Below, one piece after another: positions 1 to 8,552 of a stretch of 9,211 nt of DNA; the stretch's first letter is position 1, and every line of letters begins with the position of its first letter. The notes under the pieces are model-generated. The model did no database searches and was not told the DNA's origin. It was given only the letters and a program-made list of their open reading frames with translations. The DNA is from Verrucomicrobiales bacterium (GTDB taxonomy: Bacteria > Verrucomicrobiota > Verrucomicrobiia > Verrucomicrobiales > DEV007). Where the stretch lies: assembly GCA_003232855.1 (NCBI GenBank), contig QIKC01000001.1, positions 1-9,211 of the forward strand, read 5' to 3'. A program made the translations under genes and the position numbers.

Positions 1-73
1 CCGCAGCGATGATACGATCTGCGATCTGGAGAAGCATCTCGCGGGTCTGGGTGGGATCGAGTGAGGTGGTCAT
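1..73 (-). CDS. N-terminus of an unrecognised protein, cut by the window edge
   Basis: An ATG at 73 (minus) opens a reading frame with no stop to the left edge. It encodes 24 residues beginning MTTSLDPTQTREMLL and continuing QIADRIIAA. The composition is that of a soluble N-terminal helix and does not look like a signal peptide. I do not recognise the family from so short a stretch. It lies downstream of trxB in the same direction with a 174-bp gap, so co-transcription is possible but not shown. No strong Shine-Dalgarno sequence precedes the ATG; only a GAAAG lies about 7 nt upstream. That the frame is real rests on its plausible amino-acid composition and on the lack of any other gene in this corner. 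Confidence 0.5.
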   Translation of the reverse strand, partial: MTTSLDPTQTREMLLQIADRIIAA

Positions 74-214
74 GATAATCTTTCGCGCAAAGGTAAAAGT
101 CGCAATCCGTTGCTCTGGCGATGCCAGAAGCGGCTCAAATTGTTCCTTCTTCGCCAATACTGTGTGTGGTGAGCGACGATATCAAGCGAAAGAACACCGC
201 CGTATCGCCGCCGC

Positions 215-239
215 CACTTCCCGGCACCAAGAAGTGCCG
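215..239 (-). other. Two mutually exclusive short hairpins just past the trxB stop
   Basis: CGGCAC (222-227) pairs with GTGCCG (234-239) around a 6-nt loop. CACTTC (215-220) pairs with GAAGTG (231-236) around a 10-nt loop. The two stems share bases, so only one can form at a time. They lie 9 nt beyond the trxB stop codon on the transcribed strand, where a terminator would be expected. No U-tract follows, so this is not a standard intrinsic terminator. It could be an RNA 3'-end stabiliser or chance in GC-rich DNA. Confidence 0.25.
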
Positions 240-247
240 ATGGCAGG

Positions 248-1174
248 CTACTCGCGTTCCGCCAAATAGCGCTCCGCCTCCAGCGCCGCGCGGCAGCCAT
301 CGCCCGCCGCAGTGATCGCCTGTCGGTAGACATGGTCGGCCACATCGCCGGCCGCGAACAGACCCGGCACGTTGGTGCGCGGCGTTCCAGCGGGCTGCTG
401 CACGATGTAACCGCCGTCATCGGTATCGACCAGACCATCGAGAAACTTCGCGTTCGGAGTATGGCCGATGGCGACGAACACGCACTTCAGCTCGATTTCG
501 CCCGCCTCGCCAGTTTTGAAATTCTCCGTCGCCACCGCACGCATTTCGCCTTCATCATCCGTGAGGTATGCGGTGATCCCCGTATCCCAGACCAGCTCGA
601 TTTTGTCGTTGGCCAAAACGCGGTCGGCCATGATTTTCGAAGCGCGCAGCTCATCGCGACGGTGTACCAAGTAAACCTTCGAGGCGAAGCGCGTCAGAAA
701 GCTCGCCTCTTCGCATGCCGAATCGCCCCCGCCGATCACCGCCACCGGCACGTCGCGATAGAACGCGCCATCGCAGGTCGCGCAGGAGGTCAGGCCGTGG
801 CCGATGAGCTTCTCTTCTCCCTCCAGCCCGAGGTGCCGTGGCGCGGCGCCAGTCGCGACGATTACCGTCTTCGCCTCCAACACCTCATCTCCACAGCGCA
901 CTTTGAAGCCCTCGCCCGCCGGCTCAACCGCACTCACCATTTTATATTCGACGCGAGCGCCGAACTTCGTCGCCTGCTCCTGCATCTTCATCATCAGCTC
1001 CGGCCCCATGACTCCCTCGGGGAAGCCCGGATAATTCTCCACCTCAGTGGTGGTGGTGAGCTGGCCGCCGGGCTGCTCGCCCGCCAATACCAGCGGCGCC
1101 AAATTCGCACGTCCCGTGTAAATCGCCGCCGCCCAACCGGCGCAGCCCGTCCCGATAATAATCACTTCTTCCAT
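248..1174 (-). CDS. trxB: Thioredoxin reductase (NADPH, FAD)
   Basis: This 308-residue cytoplasmic flavoenzyme passes electrons from NADPH through FAD and a redox-active disulfide to thioredoxin. The FAD-binding loop is GTGCAG at residues 8-13, followed by [18 protein letters not shown] at 33-50, which is nearly diagnostic for TrxB. The redox-active pair is C131/C134 in CATCDGAFY. The NADPH-binding loop GGGDSACEE starts at 148, and HRRDELRAS at 171-179 carries the arginines that contact the NADPH 2'-phosphate. The C-terminal FAD motif [10 protein letters not shown] is at 271-280. Length is normal for the bacterial low-molecular-weight class. The usual proline of GSGPAG is replaced by cysteine (C11). 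The ATG at 1174 is the only start upstream of the FAD loop; there is no Shine-Dalgarno, and a good promoter sits very close upstream. It is divergent from the efflux operon. No thioredoxin gene is seen here. Confidence 0.97.
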   Translation of the reverse strand: MEEVIIIGTGCAGWAAAIYTGRANLAPLVLAGEQPGGQLTTTTEVENYPGFPEGVMGPELMMKMQEQATKFGARVEYKMVSAVEPAGEGFKVRCGDEVLEAKTVIVATGAAPRHLGLEGEEKLIGHGLTSCATCDGAFYRDVPVAVIGGGDSACEEASFLTRFASKVYLVHRRDELRASKIMADRVLANDKIELVWDTGITAYLTDDEGEMRAVATENFKTGEAGEIELKCVFVAIGHTPNAKFLDGLVDTDDGGYIVQQPAGTPRTNVPGLFAAGDVADHVYRQAITAAGDGCRAALEAERYLAERE

Positions 1175-1184
1175 ATGTTGTTGG

Positions 1185-1212
1185 AGTATGCCGATTCGTG
1201 TGCCGAGGTCAA
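1185..1212 (-). promoter_or_regulatory. Candidate sigma-70-type promoter of trxB, giving a nearly leaderless mRNA
   Basis: On the minus strand TTGACC (1212-1207) matches the -35 consensus at 5 of 6 bases. After a 16-bp spacer, CATACT (1190-1185) matches the -10 consensus at 4 of 6. Only 10 nt separate the -10 box from the trxB ATG, so transcription would start about 2-4 nt before the start codon. This agrees with the absence of a ribosome-binding site. The match is by eye only, and in GC-rich genomes such boxes can occur by chance. Confidence 0.45.
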
Positions 1213-1300
1213 ACCTTTGCGGCAGCCTGTTGCATAGCTTTCAGATAGAAGCACCGGGGGCGGATTGTATTCCCGCATGGGGCACCGTTTGATCCGAAAC

Positions 1301-1304
1301 GGAG
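1301..1304 (+). promoter_or_regulatory. Ribosome-binding site deciding the outer-membrane factor start
   Basis: GGAG ends 6 nt before the ATG at 1311 and 9 nt before the in-frame ATG at 1314. The later in-frame ATG at 1371, which would give a shorter and more conventional signal peptide, has no Shine-Dalgarno-like sequence upstream. The site therefore favours the 1311 or 1314 start. Confidence 0.5.
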
Positions 1305-1310
1305 AATCGA

Positions 1311-2786
1311 ATGATGAGAAACCTGCCGACGTGGACATCCTCTGCCACATCGATTATACCGATCACTGCCATGCGCCTCGCCATCCCCATCTATGCCGCC
1401 TCCCTCTGCGCGGTCGGCTGTACGGCATTAACTTTGAAAAAGCCGCAAGGGGTGCCCGAACTCACTCTCCCCGAGCTCTGGAAAAGCGCCGCCAAAGGCA
1501 ACCAAGGCAAAATTTCCACCGGCTGGCTGCGCACCTTCCACGACCGCGATATGGAGCGACTGGTCGCCGAAGCCCTAGACAACAACTTCGATCTGGCAAG
1601 GGCCGAAGCCGTTCTGCGGGCGGCGAAAGAGGGCACGATCATCGGCCGGGCGGCGCGCTTCCCCAGCCTCGGGCTCTCCGCCTCCGGCGCGCGAACCCGC
1701 GTCGGCAATGGCCCGCTGGACGACGTCGCCCTCACCTCGGACTTCGGGCTCAGCCTCGACGCCGCTTGGGAAATCGACCTTTGGCGACGCCTGCGCGACC
1801 TCGACGCCGCCGCCCGCAGCGACTACGTCGCCGCCCAATCAGATTTCCGCGGCGCTAGACTCTCGCTGGCAGCGAACACCGCCAAGGCCTGGTTCGACCT
1901 GATCGCCTCCGTGCAGCAGATACAGCTGGCGGAGACCACGCTAGAGAGCTTCGTGCGCAACCACCGCATCATCGAACGCAACTACAAGGCGGGCGACGAA
2001 ACCGCCAGCCCGCTCGACGTCCAATTCGCACGCACCAACGTCGCCGCCGCCGAGCGCTCGCTCGTCGCCACCCGCCTCGGGCGCGAGGAGGCAGCGCGCC
2101 CCCTCGAAGTCCTGCTCGGCCGTTACCCGAGCGCCGAGATGAAATCGCGCGACCAACTCCCGCAGCCGGACGCGAAAGTTCCCGCCGGGCTGCCGTCCGA
2201 ACTGCTCTGGCGGCGCCCCGATTTGGTCACCGCCGCCGCCACCCTGCACGCCACGGCGAGCCGCGCTGACGCCGCGCGCAAAAATCTGCTGCCCTCGTTA
2301 AACCTCACCGGCCGCAGCTCCAACTCCAGTGCCGGCCTCAACCAAATGCTCATCAACCCGGAATACCTCGTCTGGAGCGCGGCGGCATCGCTGGCGCAGA
2401 CACTCTACGACGGCGGCGAACCCAGTGCCACAGCACGCCAGGCGCTGGCGCAAAACGAGGCCGCCGTGCGCGCCTTCGCGGCAGTGGCGCTAGAGGCGTT
2501 TCGCGAGGTCGAATCGGCGCTCGCCACCGAGCGCTCACTGGTCGAGCAAATCGGCTTTCTCGCCGCCGAACTAAAGCAGGCGACGCTCGCCGAAACCCAG
2601 GCCTCGCGCGACTATTCCGAAGGTCTGGTCGGCATCCTAGAGATCCTCGAAGCGCAACGCCGCGCCGTCAACGCCCGCAACGCGATGATCCTGCTGCGCA
2701 ACCAACGCCTGCAAAATCGGGTCGACCTGCATCTTGCCCTCGGCGGAGATTTCGCGACCTTGCCGCCCGCGCCCGGTAGCGAATAG
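1311..2786 (+). CDS. RND efflux outer-membrane lipoprotein (NodT/TolC family)
   Basis: This is the outer-membrane exit duct of a tripartite efflux pump; the family forms trimers with a beta-barrel and a long periplasmic alpha-helical tunnel. The 491-residue length is usual. The N-terminus holds a hydrophobic stretch (about 21-36, beginning MRLAIPIYAASL) ending in a lipobox AVGC with the lipidated cysteine at C37. Two OEP repeats follow. The first begins near WLRTFHDRDMERLVAEAL and contains the family pattern WEIDLWRRLRD. The second opens with LPSELLWRRPDL near residues 294-305, a hallmark of the NodT group, and includes the helix-rich segment LGREEAARPLEVLLG just before it. The start at 1311 is supported by GGAG; ATG 1314 or 1371 are alternatives and would not alter the mature lipoprotein. 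It is first in a three-gene operon, 9 bp ahead of the adaptor. Substrate cannot be told from this protein. Confidence 0.93.
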   Translation: MMRNLPTWTSSATSIIPITAMRLAIPIYAASLCAVGCTALTLKKPQGVPELTLPELWKSAAKGNQGKISTGWLRTFHDRDMERLVAEALDNNFDLARAEAVLRAAKEGTIIGRAARFPSLGLSASGARTRVGNGPLDDVALTSDFGLSLDAAWEIDLWRRLRDLDAAARSDYVAAQSDFRGARLSLAANTAKAWFDLIASVQQIQLAETTLESFVRNHRIIERNYKAGDETASPLDVQFARTNVAAAERSLVATRLGREEAARPLEVLLGRYPSAEMKSRDQLPQPDAKVPAGLPSELLWRRPDLVTAAATLHATASRADAARKNLLPSLNLTGRSSNSSAGLNQMLINPEYLVWSAAASLAQTLYDGGEPSATARQALAQNEAAVRAFAAVALEAFREVESALATERSLVEQIGFLAAELKQATLAETQASRDYSEGLVGILEILEAQRRAVNARNAMILLRNQRLQNRVDLHLALGGDFATLPPAPGSE

Positions 2787-2795
2787 TCCCCCAAA

Positions 2796-4058
2796 ATGCA
2801 ACCCGATGCCCAGACACCAAGCCCCAATGCCCCGGGCGGCATCGTCACTCGGATTCTGATCCCGCTCGGCATCCTCGGCGCGGGCTGGCTCGGTTTCTCC
2901 TTGTTAGCGGTCGAAAAAGAAAAGGTGAAAAAACCGCAGCCACCCGGCCGAGTGCTCAAAACCCGAGTGCTCGAACTCCGCCGCGGCGACTACCAAACCG
3001 TCATCCACACCCAAGGCGTGATACGCCCCCACAGCGAAGCAGCGCTCACCCCCCAGGTCTCCGGCAAGGTCAAACGCGTGGCACTGGGACTGCAAGACGG
3101 CGCCTTTTTCGAAGTGGGCGAAGTTTTGTTAGAATTGGACAACGAGGACTCCCTTACCGACGTCATCGCCGCCGAAGCCCAACTCGCCCGCGCCGATGCC
3201 CTGCACGCACAGGAACGCGCGAAAGCCAACCAAGCGCGCCTCAACTGGGACGACTTGGGCTACGACGACGAGCCCAACGACTTAGTGCTACGCCTGCCGC
3301 AGCTGCGCGAAGCCGAGGCCAACGTCAAAGCGGCGCAGGCCGGACTCGACCGCGCCAAACGCGACCTCGCCCGCTGCGTCATCCTCGCCCCCTTCGACGG
3401 GCGCGTGCTGCGGCGCTCGGTCGCCGTCGGCCAAACGGTGTCGCCAGGAACCGAGCTGGCGACCATCTACCACACCGCCTTCGTCGAAGTGCGCCTGCCG
3501 ATCGCCGCCCGCGAACTCGCCTTCCTCACACTACCCGAAGGCGGCGGACAACCACCGCTCGATGTCCTCCTCAGCGACGCCCTCGACCCAAACTCCACAG
3601 CGCGCTGGAGCGCCAAAATCATCGGCACCGAAGGCGCCCTCGACCCCAACTCACGCGAACTCTTCGCCATCGCCCGTATCGATGACCCCTTCTCACGCAC
3701 GCTCCCACCCGCCGAACGCACCCACCCGCTGCGCATCGGCCAACCCGTCCGCGCGGCCATCGAGGGCAAAATCTTAGCAAACGTCTTCGCCATACCACGC
3801 GACGCAGTGCGCCAGCTCAACCGCATCTACCTTGTCGACCGAGAAAAATCCGTCCTCGACCGCCGCGAAATCGACCCCATCTGGTCCGACGCCGACTTCT
3901 TAGTAATCCGCGACCCGAACATCCCCGACGGCGCCCTCATCGCCACCAGCCGCCTCGTTTACGCACCCAACGTCTCCAAAGTCGAAATCCTGCCCGACGC
4001 CGACGCCGACGTTGAAGCCGACGTCATCGACCTAACACAACCCGCCCCCGACCGATGA
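2796..4058 (+). CDS. RND efflux periplasmic adaptor (HlyD/membrane fusion protein family)
   Basis: This 420-residue adaptor links the inner-membrane permease to the outer-membrane duct. A hydrophobic segment at about 16-38 (IVTRILIPLGILGAGWLGF) follows a short polar N-terminus. With no lipobox and no clear cleavage site it is probably an uncleaved membrane anchor. The barrel-sandwich (lipoyl-like) domain is split in the usual way: LTPQVSGKVKRVALGLQDGA near 84-103 and ILAPFDGRVLRRSVAVGQTV near 196-215. Between them lies an alpha-helical hairpin (about 117-193) rich in Ala, Arg and Glu. A beta-barrel and membrane-proximal region follow. The C-terminus is acidic, with DADADVEADV encoded by short GACGCC-type repeats. 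The start lies 9 bp after the preceding stop with no evident Shine-Dalgarno, suggesting coupled translation. The stop overlaps the permease start as ATGA. Confidence 0.93.
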   Translation: MQPDAQTPSPNAPGGIVTRILIPLGILGAGWLGFSLLAVEKEKVKKPQPPGRVLKTRVLELRRGDYQTVIHTQGVIRPHSEAALTPQVSGKVKRVALGLQDGAFFEVGEVLLELDNEDSLTDVIAAEAQLARADALHAQERAKANQARLNWDDLGYDDEPNDLVLRLPQLREAEANVKAAQAGLDRAKRDLARCVILAPFDGRVLRRSVAVGQTVSPGTELATIYHTAFVEVRLPIAARELAFLTLPEGGGQPPLDVLLSDALDPNSTARWSAKIIGTEGALDPNSRELFAIARIDDPFSRTLPPAERTHPLRIGQPVRAAIEGKILANVFAIPRDAVRQLNRIYLVDREKSVLDRREIDPIWSDADFLVIRDPNIPDGALIATSRLVYAPNVSKVEILPDADADVEADVIDLTQPAPDR

Positions 4059-7000
4059 TCCGTTGGTTCGCCCGCAACGACATCGCCGCGAACTTCCTGC
4101 TGATCGGCATCCTCTTCGCTGGAGTGCTGACCGCCATCTATCGGATTCCCCTCGAAGTACGCCCCGCCTGGGTCTTCAACGATATCTACATCGGCATGGA
4201 CTACCGCGGCGGCACCGCCAAGGACGTCGAACGCGCCATCATCATCCCCATCGAAAAGGCGTTGGCAGACCTGCCCAGCGTCGCCAAAATTCGCTCCAAC
4301 GCCGCCCGTGGACGCGCCACGCTCTGGATCGGCATCCGAAACGGCGAGGACATGCGCGACGCCCTCGCCGAAATCGAAAGCCGCGTGGACGCCATCACCA
4401 CCTTCCCCGACGAAACCGAACGCCCACGCATCGCCATCCCCAACTCCAACAACTGGCGCGAGGTCTTAACCGTGGCAGTCATGGGCGACCTAGCAGAAGA
4501 CGAATTGGTACGTGCCGCCACCCGCGTGCGCGACGACCTGATCGAACTCGACGGCATCAGCCAAGCCAAACTCGAAGGCGTGCGCCCCTACGAAATCGCC
4601 ATCGAAGCCCACCAGGACAAACTGCGCTCTTTCAACATCGGCTTCGCCGAACTCACCGAAGGCCGCTCCTCCCTCGACATGCCGGCCGGCTCCATCGAAA
4701 GCCCCAGCGGCAACCTCGTCGTGCGCACCAAAGGCCAAGCATACACTCGCGCCGACTTCGAGCGCATCCCCGTGCGTGCCGCCGGCGGTGCCGAAGTGCT
4801 GCTCGGTGAGGTGGCGACAGTCATCGACGGCTTCGAAGAAAATCGCCAACTGGTGCGCTTCAACGGCGAGCCCGCCCTCATGGTCGAAGTAATGCGCCAC
4901 GACAAAGAAAGCGCCATCGCCATTTCCAAGACCGTGCGCGACTACGTCGCCACCGCCAGCCAACGCTTCCCCCAAGGCATCAAACTGGCAGTGTGGAACG
5001 ACGAATCCATCTCCATCAGTGGCCGCCTGGAAACCCTAGGATGGTCCTTGCTACAGGGATGCGCCCTCGTGTTCCTCCTGCTCAGCCTATTCCTGCGCCC
5101 GGCGCTCGCCTTCTGGGTAGTGATCGGCATCCCCGCCAGCTTCGCCGGCGGCGTCCTGCTCATGCCCCTCTTCGGCGTCAGCGCCAACCTGATGAGCGTC
5201 TTTGGTTTCATCATCGTCCTCGGCCTAGTCGTGGACGATGCGATCATCACCGGCGAGAACATTTTCTTCAAACTCAAATCCGGCATGGATCCGCTAGAAG
5301 CCTCAGTGCTCGGCGCAAAAGAAGTCGCCGTCCCCGTCACCTTCGGCGTCCTCACCACCGTGGTCGCCTTCTTGCCACTGCTCTTTTTCCCCGGCCACTG
5401 GGGCAGCTACGCCCGCCAAATCCCCCCGATCGTCGCGCCAGTACTGCTGTTTTCACTGATCGAATCAAAACTCATTCTGCCCTCCCACCTCAAACACCTA
5501 AAAGTCGGGCGAACAAAACTCAACCCGTTCACCCGCCTACAAAAACGCGTGAGCGACAGCCTCGAACTCTTCGTAGAAAAAATCTACTCGCCCAGCCTAA
5601 ACTTCGCCACCCGCCACCGTTACAGCGTCATTTCCAGCTTTATCGCCATCGCCTTGCTAATGTTCGGGTATTGCAAAGGCGGCAACATGCGCATGGTCGC
5701 CATGCCCACCGTCGACCGCCCACGCATCACCGCCGACATCGACCTACCACACGACACGTCATTGGAGAAAACCGACCTCTACGTGCGCCGCATCGCCGCC
5801 GCAGCCGAGATCCTGCGCACCGAATTCACCGACGGCCAAGGCGGCCCCTCGCTAATCCGCAATATCTACACCGAAACCGGCGACGACGGCTGGTTCTCCT
5901 CCCCCGTCGATCCCACCGAGGGGCGAGTCGCCATCGAGGTAACACCACCCAGCATCCGCTCCGAACCCGGCCCGAAAAACAGCGTCATCGCCATGCGCTG
6001 GACCGAACTCATCGGCGAAATCCCCGAAGCCTCCTCGATCCGCGTGCGCGGCGAAAGCAACAGCCGCCACACAGGCGCCCGCACCCAAGAACCCATCGAA
6101 ATCGAGCTACGCGGCAAAGGCTCCGAAACAACCCACGCCATCGCCCAACAAATCGTCGACCTACTCGAATCCTACGACGGCATCAGCGACGCTTGGACCA
6201 AGACCCGCGGCGGCGAGGACGAACTGGAGATCACCCTCAAACCGCGCGCCGCCGAACTCGGACTCACCCAACAGTCCCTCGGCACGCAAATCCGCCAAGC
6301 CTTCTTCGGCCAAGAGGCACAGCGCGTCCAACGCGGCAACGACAACATCCGCGTCATGGTTCGCCTCACCCAGCGCGAGCGCCGCTCACTACACACCCTA
6401 GACACCCTAAAAATCCGCACCCCGGAAGGCGGCGAAGTCTCGCTCTCCACCGTAGCCGACGTCAAAAGGGTCAAATCCCCGGGCAAAATCGAACGCATCG
6501 ATGGCTCCGAGGCGATCAACATCAACGCCCTGCCCCAGAGCGAAGAAGTCGACATCATCGCCATCGCCAAAGCCGCCGCACCGGAGATCCAACAACTTGT
6601 TAACCGCGGCGACGATCTCTCCTTCCGCTTCACCGGATACATCGCCGACAACGAAGAGTCAAAACGCCGCACCTTGATCGGCTCCATCGCCCTGCTGTTC
6701 GCCCTCTACGCCCTCCTAGCGATCCCATTCAAATCGTTAGTGCAGCCAGTCTTCGTCCTCCTCGCCGTACCCTTCGGCATCATCGGCGCACTGCTCGGCC
6801 ACCTCATCATGGGCATCACCCCATCCTATCTCTCCATCTTCGGCATGCTGGCGCTAGCCGGTGTAGTCGTCAACGATTCGTTAGTGATGGTCGATTACAT
6901 CAACCGCCGCCGCCGGGAGGGAGTGCCCCTGCGGGATGCCGTACTCGCCGCCGGCGCCAGACGCTTCCGCCCCATCCTCCTCACCTCCATCACCACCTTC

Positions 7001-7210
7001 GCCGGCCTCATGCCGCTGATTTTCGACCGCTCACTGCAGGCGCAATTCCTCATCCCCATGGCCGTCTCGCTCGGCTTCGGCATCCTCTTCGCCACCACCA
7101 TCACCCTCTACCTCATCCCCTGCTCCTACCTCATCAGCAGCGACCTCGGCCACGCCCTCACCCGCGCCAAAAACTGGTACCTCCGCCCCTTCGCCACCCG
7201 ATCACGCTAA
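4055..7210 (+). CDS. RND-type efflux permease (AcrB/HAE1-like superfamily)
   Basis: This 1051-residue inner-membrane proton antiporter is the energised subunit of the pump. It has the duplicated RND layout. TM1 lies at about 12-30, followed by a large periplasmic porter loop (YRGGTAKDVERAIIIPIEKAL at 50-70). TM2-TM6 cover roughly 331-475, TM7 about 522-540, then a second periplasmic loop and TM8-TM12 from about 872. The proton-relay aspartate pair is present in TM4 as D394-D395 (GLVVDDAI). In TM10 the segment GVVVNDSLVMVD places N940-D941 where AcrB has K940-N941, so the classic lysine is absent. This is seen in a recognisable subgroup of RND permeases, as I recall. The ATG overlaps the adaptor stop by 4 bp, so translation is probably coupled. 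Substrate class is not determinable from the sequence; multidrug or lipophilic export is the family default. Confidence 0.95.
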   Translation: MIRWFARNDIAANFLLIGILFAGVLTAIYRIPLEVRPAWVFNDIYIGMDYRGGTAKDVERAIIIPIEKALADLPSVAKIRSNAARGRATLWIGIRNGEDMRDALAEIESRVDAITTFPDETERPRIAIPNSNNWREVLTVAVMGDLAEDELVRAATRVRDDLIELDGISQAKLEGVRPYEIAIEAHQDKLRSFNIGFAELTEGRSSLDMPAGSIESPSGNLVVRTKGQAYTRADFERIPVRAAGGAEVLLGEVATVIDGFEENRQLVRFNGEPALMVEVMRHDKESAIAISKTVRDYVATASQRFPQGIKLAVWNDESISISGRLETLGWSLLQGCALVFLLLSLFLRPALAFWVVIGIPASFAGGVLLMPLFGVSANLMSVFGFIIVLGLVVDDAIITGENIFFKLKSGMDPLEASVLGAKEVAVPVTFGVLTTVVAFLPLLFFPGHWGSYARQIPPIVAPVLLFSLIESKLILPSHLKHLKVGRTKLNPFTRLQKRVSDSLELFVEKIYSPSLNFATRHRYSVISSFIAIALLMFGYCKGGNMRMVAMPTVDRPRITADIDLPHDTSLEKTDLYVRRIAAAAEILRTEFTDGQGGPSLIRNIYTETGDDGWFSSPVDPTEGRVAIEVTPPSIRSEPGPKNSVIAMRWTELIGEIPEASSIRVRGESNSRHTGARTQEPIEIELRGKGSETTHAIAQQIVDLLESYDGISDAWTKTRGGEDELEITLKPRAAELGLTQQSLGTQIRQAFFGQEAQRVQRGNDNIRVMVRLTQRERRSLHTLDTLKIRTPEGGEVSLSTVADVKRVKSPGKIERIDGSEAININALPQSEEVDIIAIAKAAAPEIQQLVNRGDDLSFRFTGYIADNEESKRRTLIGSIALLFALYALLAIPFKSLVQPVFVLLAVPFGIIGALLGHLIMGITPSYLSIFGMLALAGVVVNDSLVMVDYINRRRREGVPLRDAVLAAGARRFRPILLTSITTFAGLMPLIFDRSLQAQFLIPMAVSLGFGILFATTITLYLIPCSYLISSDLGHALTRAKNWYLRPFATRSR

Positions 7211-7240
7211 ACCGGACAAACGAGTTCCCCGTAGAAAAGC

Positions 7241-8539
7241 TCAATCGTTATACGCCGTCTCGCCGTGTGAGGACTGGTCGAGACCGACACTCTCATCCTG
7301 CTCATCGACGCGTAAGCCGACCGTCGCCTGCACGACCTTGATGACGATATAAGACACCACGCCGGCAAACACCACCACGACCAACGAGGCCAGCAACTGT
7401 TTCCCCAACTGCCCGACAACATCATACCCCTCGCCGCCGAACCCCTGCAGAGCAGGGATCGCCACCACCGCCGCCATGATCGTGCCCAGCAAGCCGCCGA
7501 CACCGTGTACGCCGACCACGTCCAGCGAGTCATCGTAACCAAACTTCTTCTTCACCTTCACGGAAAAATAGTAGCACGCCACACCGGAGAGAAAGCCGAT
7601 CAACAACGCCCCCATCGGCCCCGCCACACCAGCGGCCGGAGTGATCGCCGCCAGACCGGCAATAGCGCCAGTGGCAGCGCCGAGCGCACTCGGCTTCTTA
7701 GAATAGATCCACTCGATCCCCGCCCAAGTGCAAGCCGCCATGCAGGCGGACAGATGCGTTACCGTGATCGACATCGCCGCCGAGCCATCCGCCACCAAGC
7801 CGCTACCGCCATTGAAACCAAACCAACCAACCCACAGCATCGCCGTGCCAGTGACCGTCATCGGCAGATTGTGCGGCGGCATCGGGTTCTTACGCGGCCC
7901 CAGCACGATACAAAACACCAGCGCCGCGACCCCCGCCGTGATATGCACCACGATCCCGCCCGCCAGATCGATCACCCCCATCTCGAAAAACCACCCACCC
8001 TCGGCCCAAACCATGTGACACACCGGCGCATAAACCAGCAAGCCCCACAGAACCGAGAAAATCAGCATCGCCGAAAACTTCACCCGCTCGACAAAAGTGC
8101 CGATAATCAGCGCCGGAGTGATAATGAAAAACGTCATCTGGAAAGCAAAAAACAGCACATCCGGGATCCCAGAGCCGCCCGAATCGTCCGCGCTCAGACC
8201 ATTGCCAAACAGCGCACTGAAACCACCGATGTAGCGATTGCCCGGAGAAAACGACAGCGAGTAGCCGACCACCAACCAAACAATGCTCATCACGCAAGTG
8301 AGCGCAAAGCAATGCATCAGCACCGAGAGCACGTTGCGACGGTGAACCAGCCCGCCGTAAAACAGCGCAAGTCCCGGAATCGTCATGAACAGCACCAATG
8401 CCGTCGCCGTCATGATCCACGCAGTATTCGCCGCGCCCACCGCCTCCTGCACCGTCGGCACCAGCTCCTGCGCCAAACCCAGCGGCGCGCTCAACGCCAA
8501 CATCAACAACACACCAAAAGGCACAAATAAGTTCTTCAT
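7241..8539 (-). CDS. amtB: Ammonium transporter AmtB (Amt/Mep/Rh family)
   Basis: This is a trimeric inner-membrane ammonium channel for nitrogen scavenging, 432 residues, close to E. coli AmtB. A signal peptide (MKNLFVPFGVLLMLALSAPL, likely cleaved after A23 in GLA-QE) precedes the eleven-helix core. The family segment ALVLFMTIPGLALFYGGLV is at 47-65. Conduction residues equivalent to E. coli F107, W148, D160, H168, S219 and H318 appear as F133, W178 (HMVW), D191 and H199 (DLAGGIVVH), S246 (FNGGS) and H345 (VVGVHGVGG). The C-terminal tail GLRVDEQDESVGLDQSSHGE retains the conserved region that responds to the PII protein GlnK. No glnK lies upstream within the window. The ATG at 8539 lacks a well-spaced Shine-Dalgarno. 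It converges on the efflux operon with a 30-bp gap, in which no terminator hairpin is evident. Confidence 0.97.
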   Translation of the reverse strand: MKNLFVPFGVLLMLALSAPLGLAQELVPTVQEAVGAANTAWIMTATALVLFMTIPGLALFYGGLVHRRNVLSVLMHCFALTCVMSIVWLVVGYSLSFSPGNRYIGGFSALFGNGLSADDSGGSGIPDVLFFAFQMTFFIITPALIIGTFVERVKFSAMLIFSVLWGLLVYAPVCHMVWAEGGWFFEMGVIDLAGGIVVHITAGVAALVFCIVLGPRKNPMPPHNLPMTVTGTAMLWVGWFGFNGGSGLVADGSAAMSITVTHLSACMAACTWAGIEWIYSKKPSALGAATGAIAGLAAITPAAGVAGPMGALLIGFLSGVACYYFSVKVKKKFGYDDSLDVVGVHGVGGLLGTIMAAVVAIPALQGFGGEGYDVVGQLGKQLLASLVVVVFAGVVSYIVIKVVQATVGLRVDEQDESVGLDQSSHGETAYND

Positions 8540-8552
8540 CTCGTATTTTCTA

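Noticed and set aside
332..1237. Long open frame opposite trxB
   Set aside because: It is antisense to an unmistakable trxB, with no recognisable domain and no ribosome-binding site.
4993..6603. Long open frame (536 codons) inside the RND permease gene, plus strand
   Set aside because: It lies in another frame of a clear RND gene, and its product is an Arg/His/Pro-rich string without domains. This is a known artefact of GC-biased codon use.
7505..8530. Long open frame opposite amtB
   Set aside because: It is antisense to amtB, with a low-complexity Arg/His/Gln-rich product caused by the amtB codon pattern.
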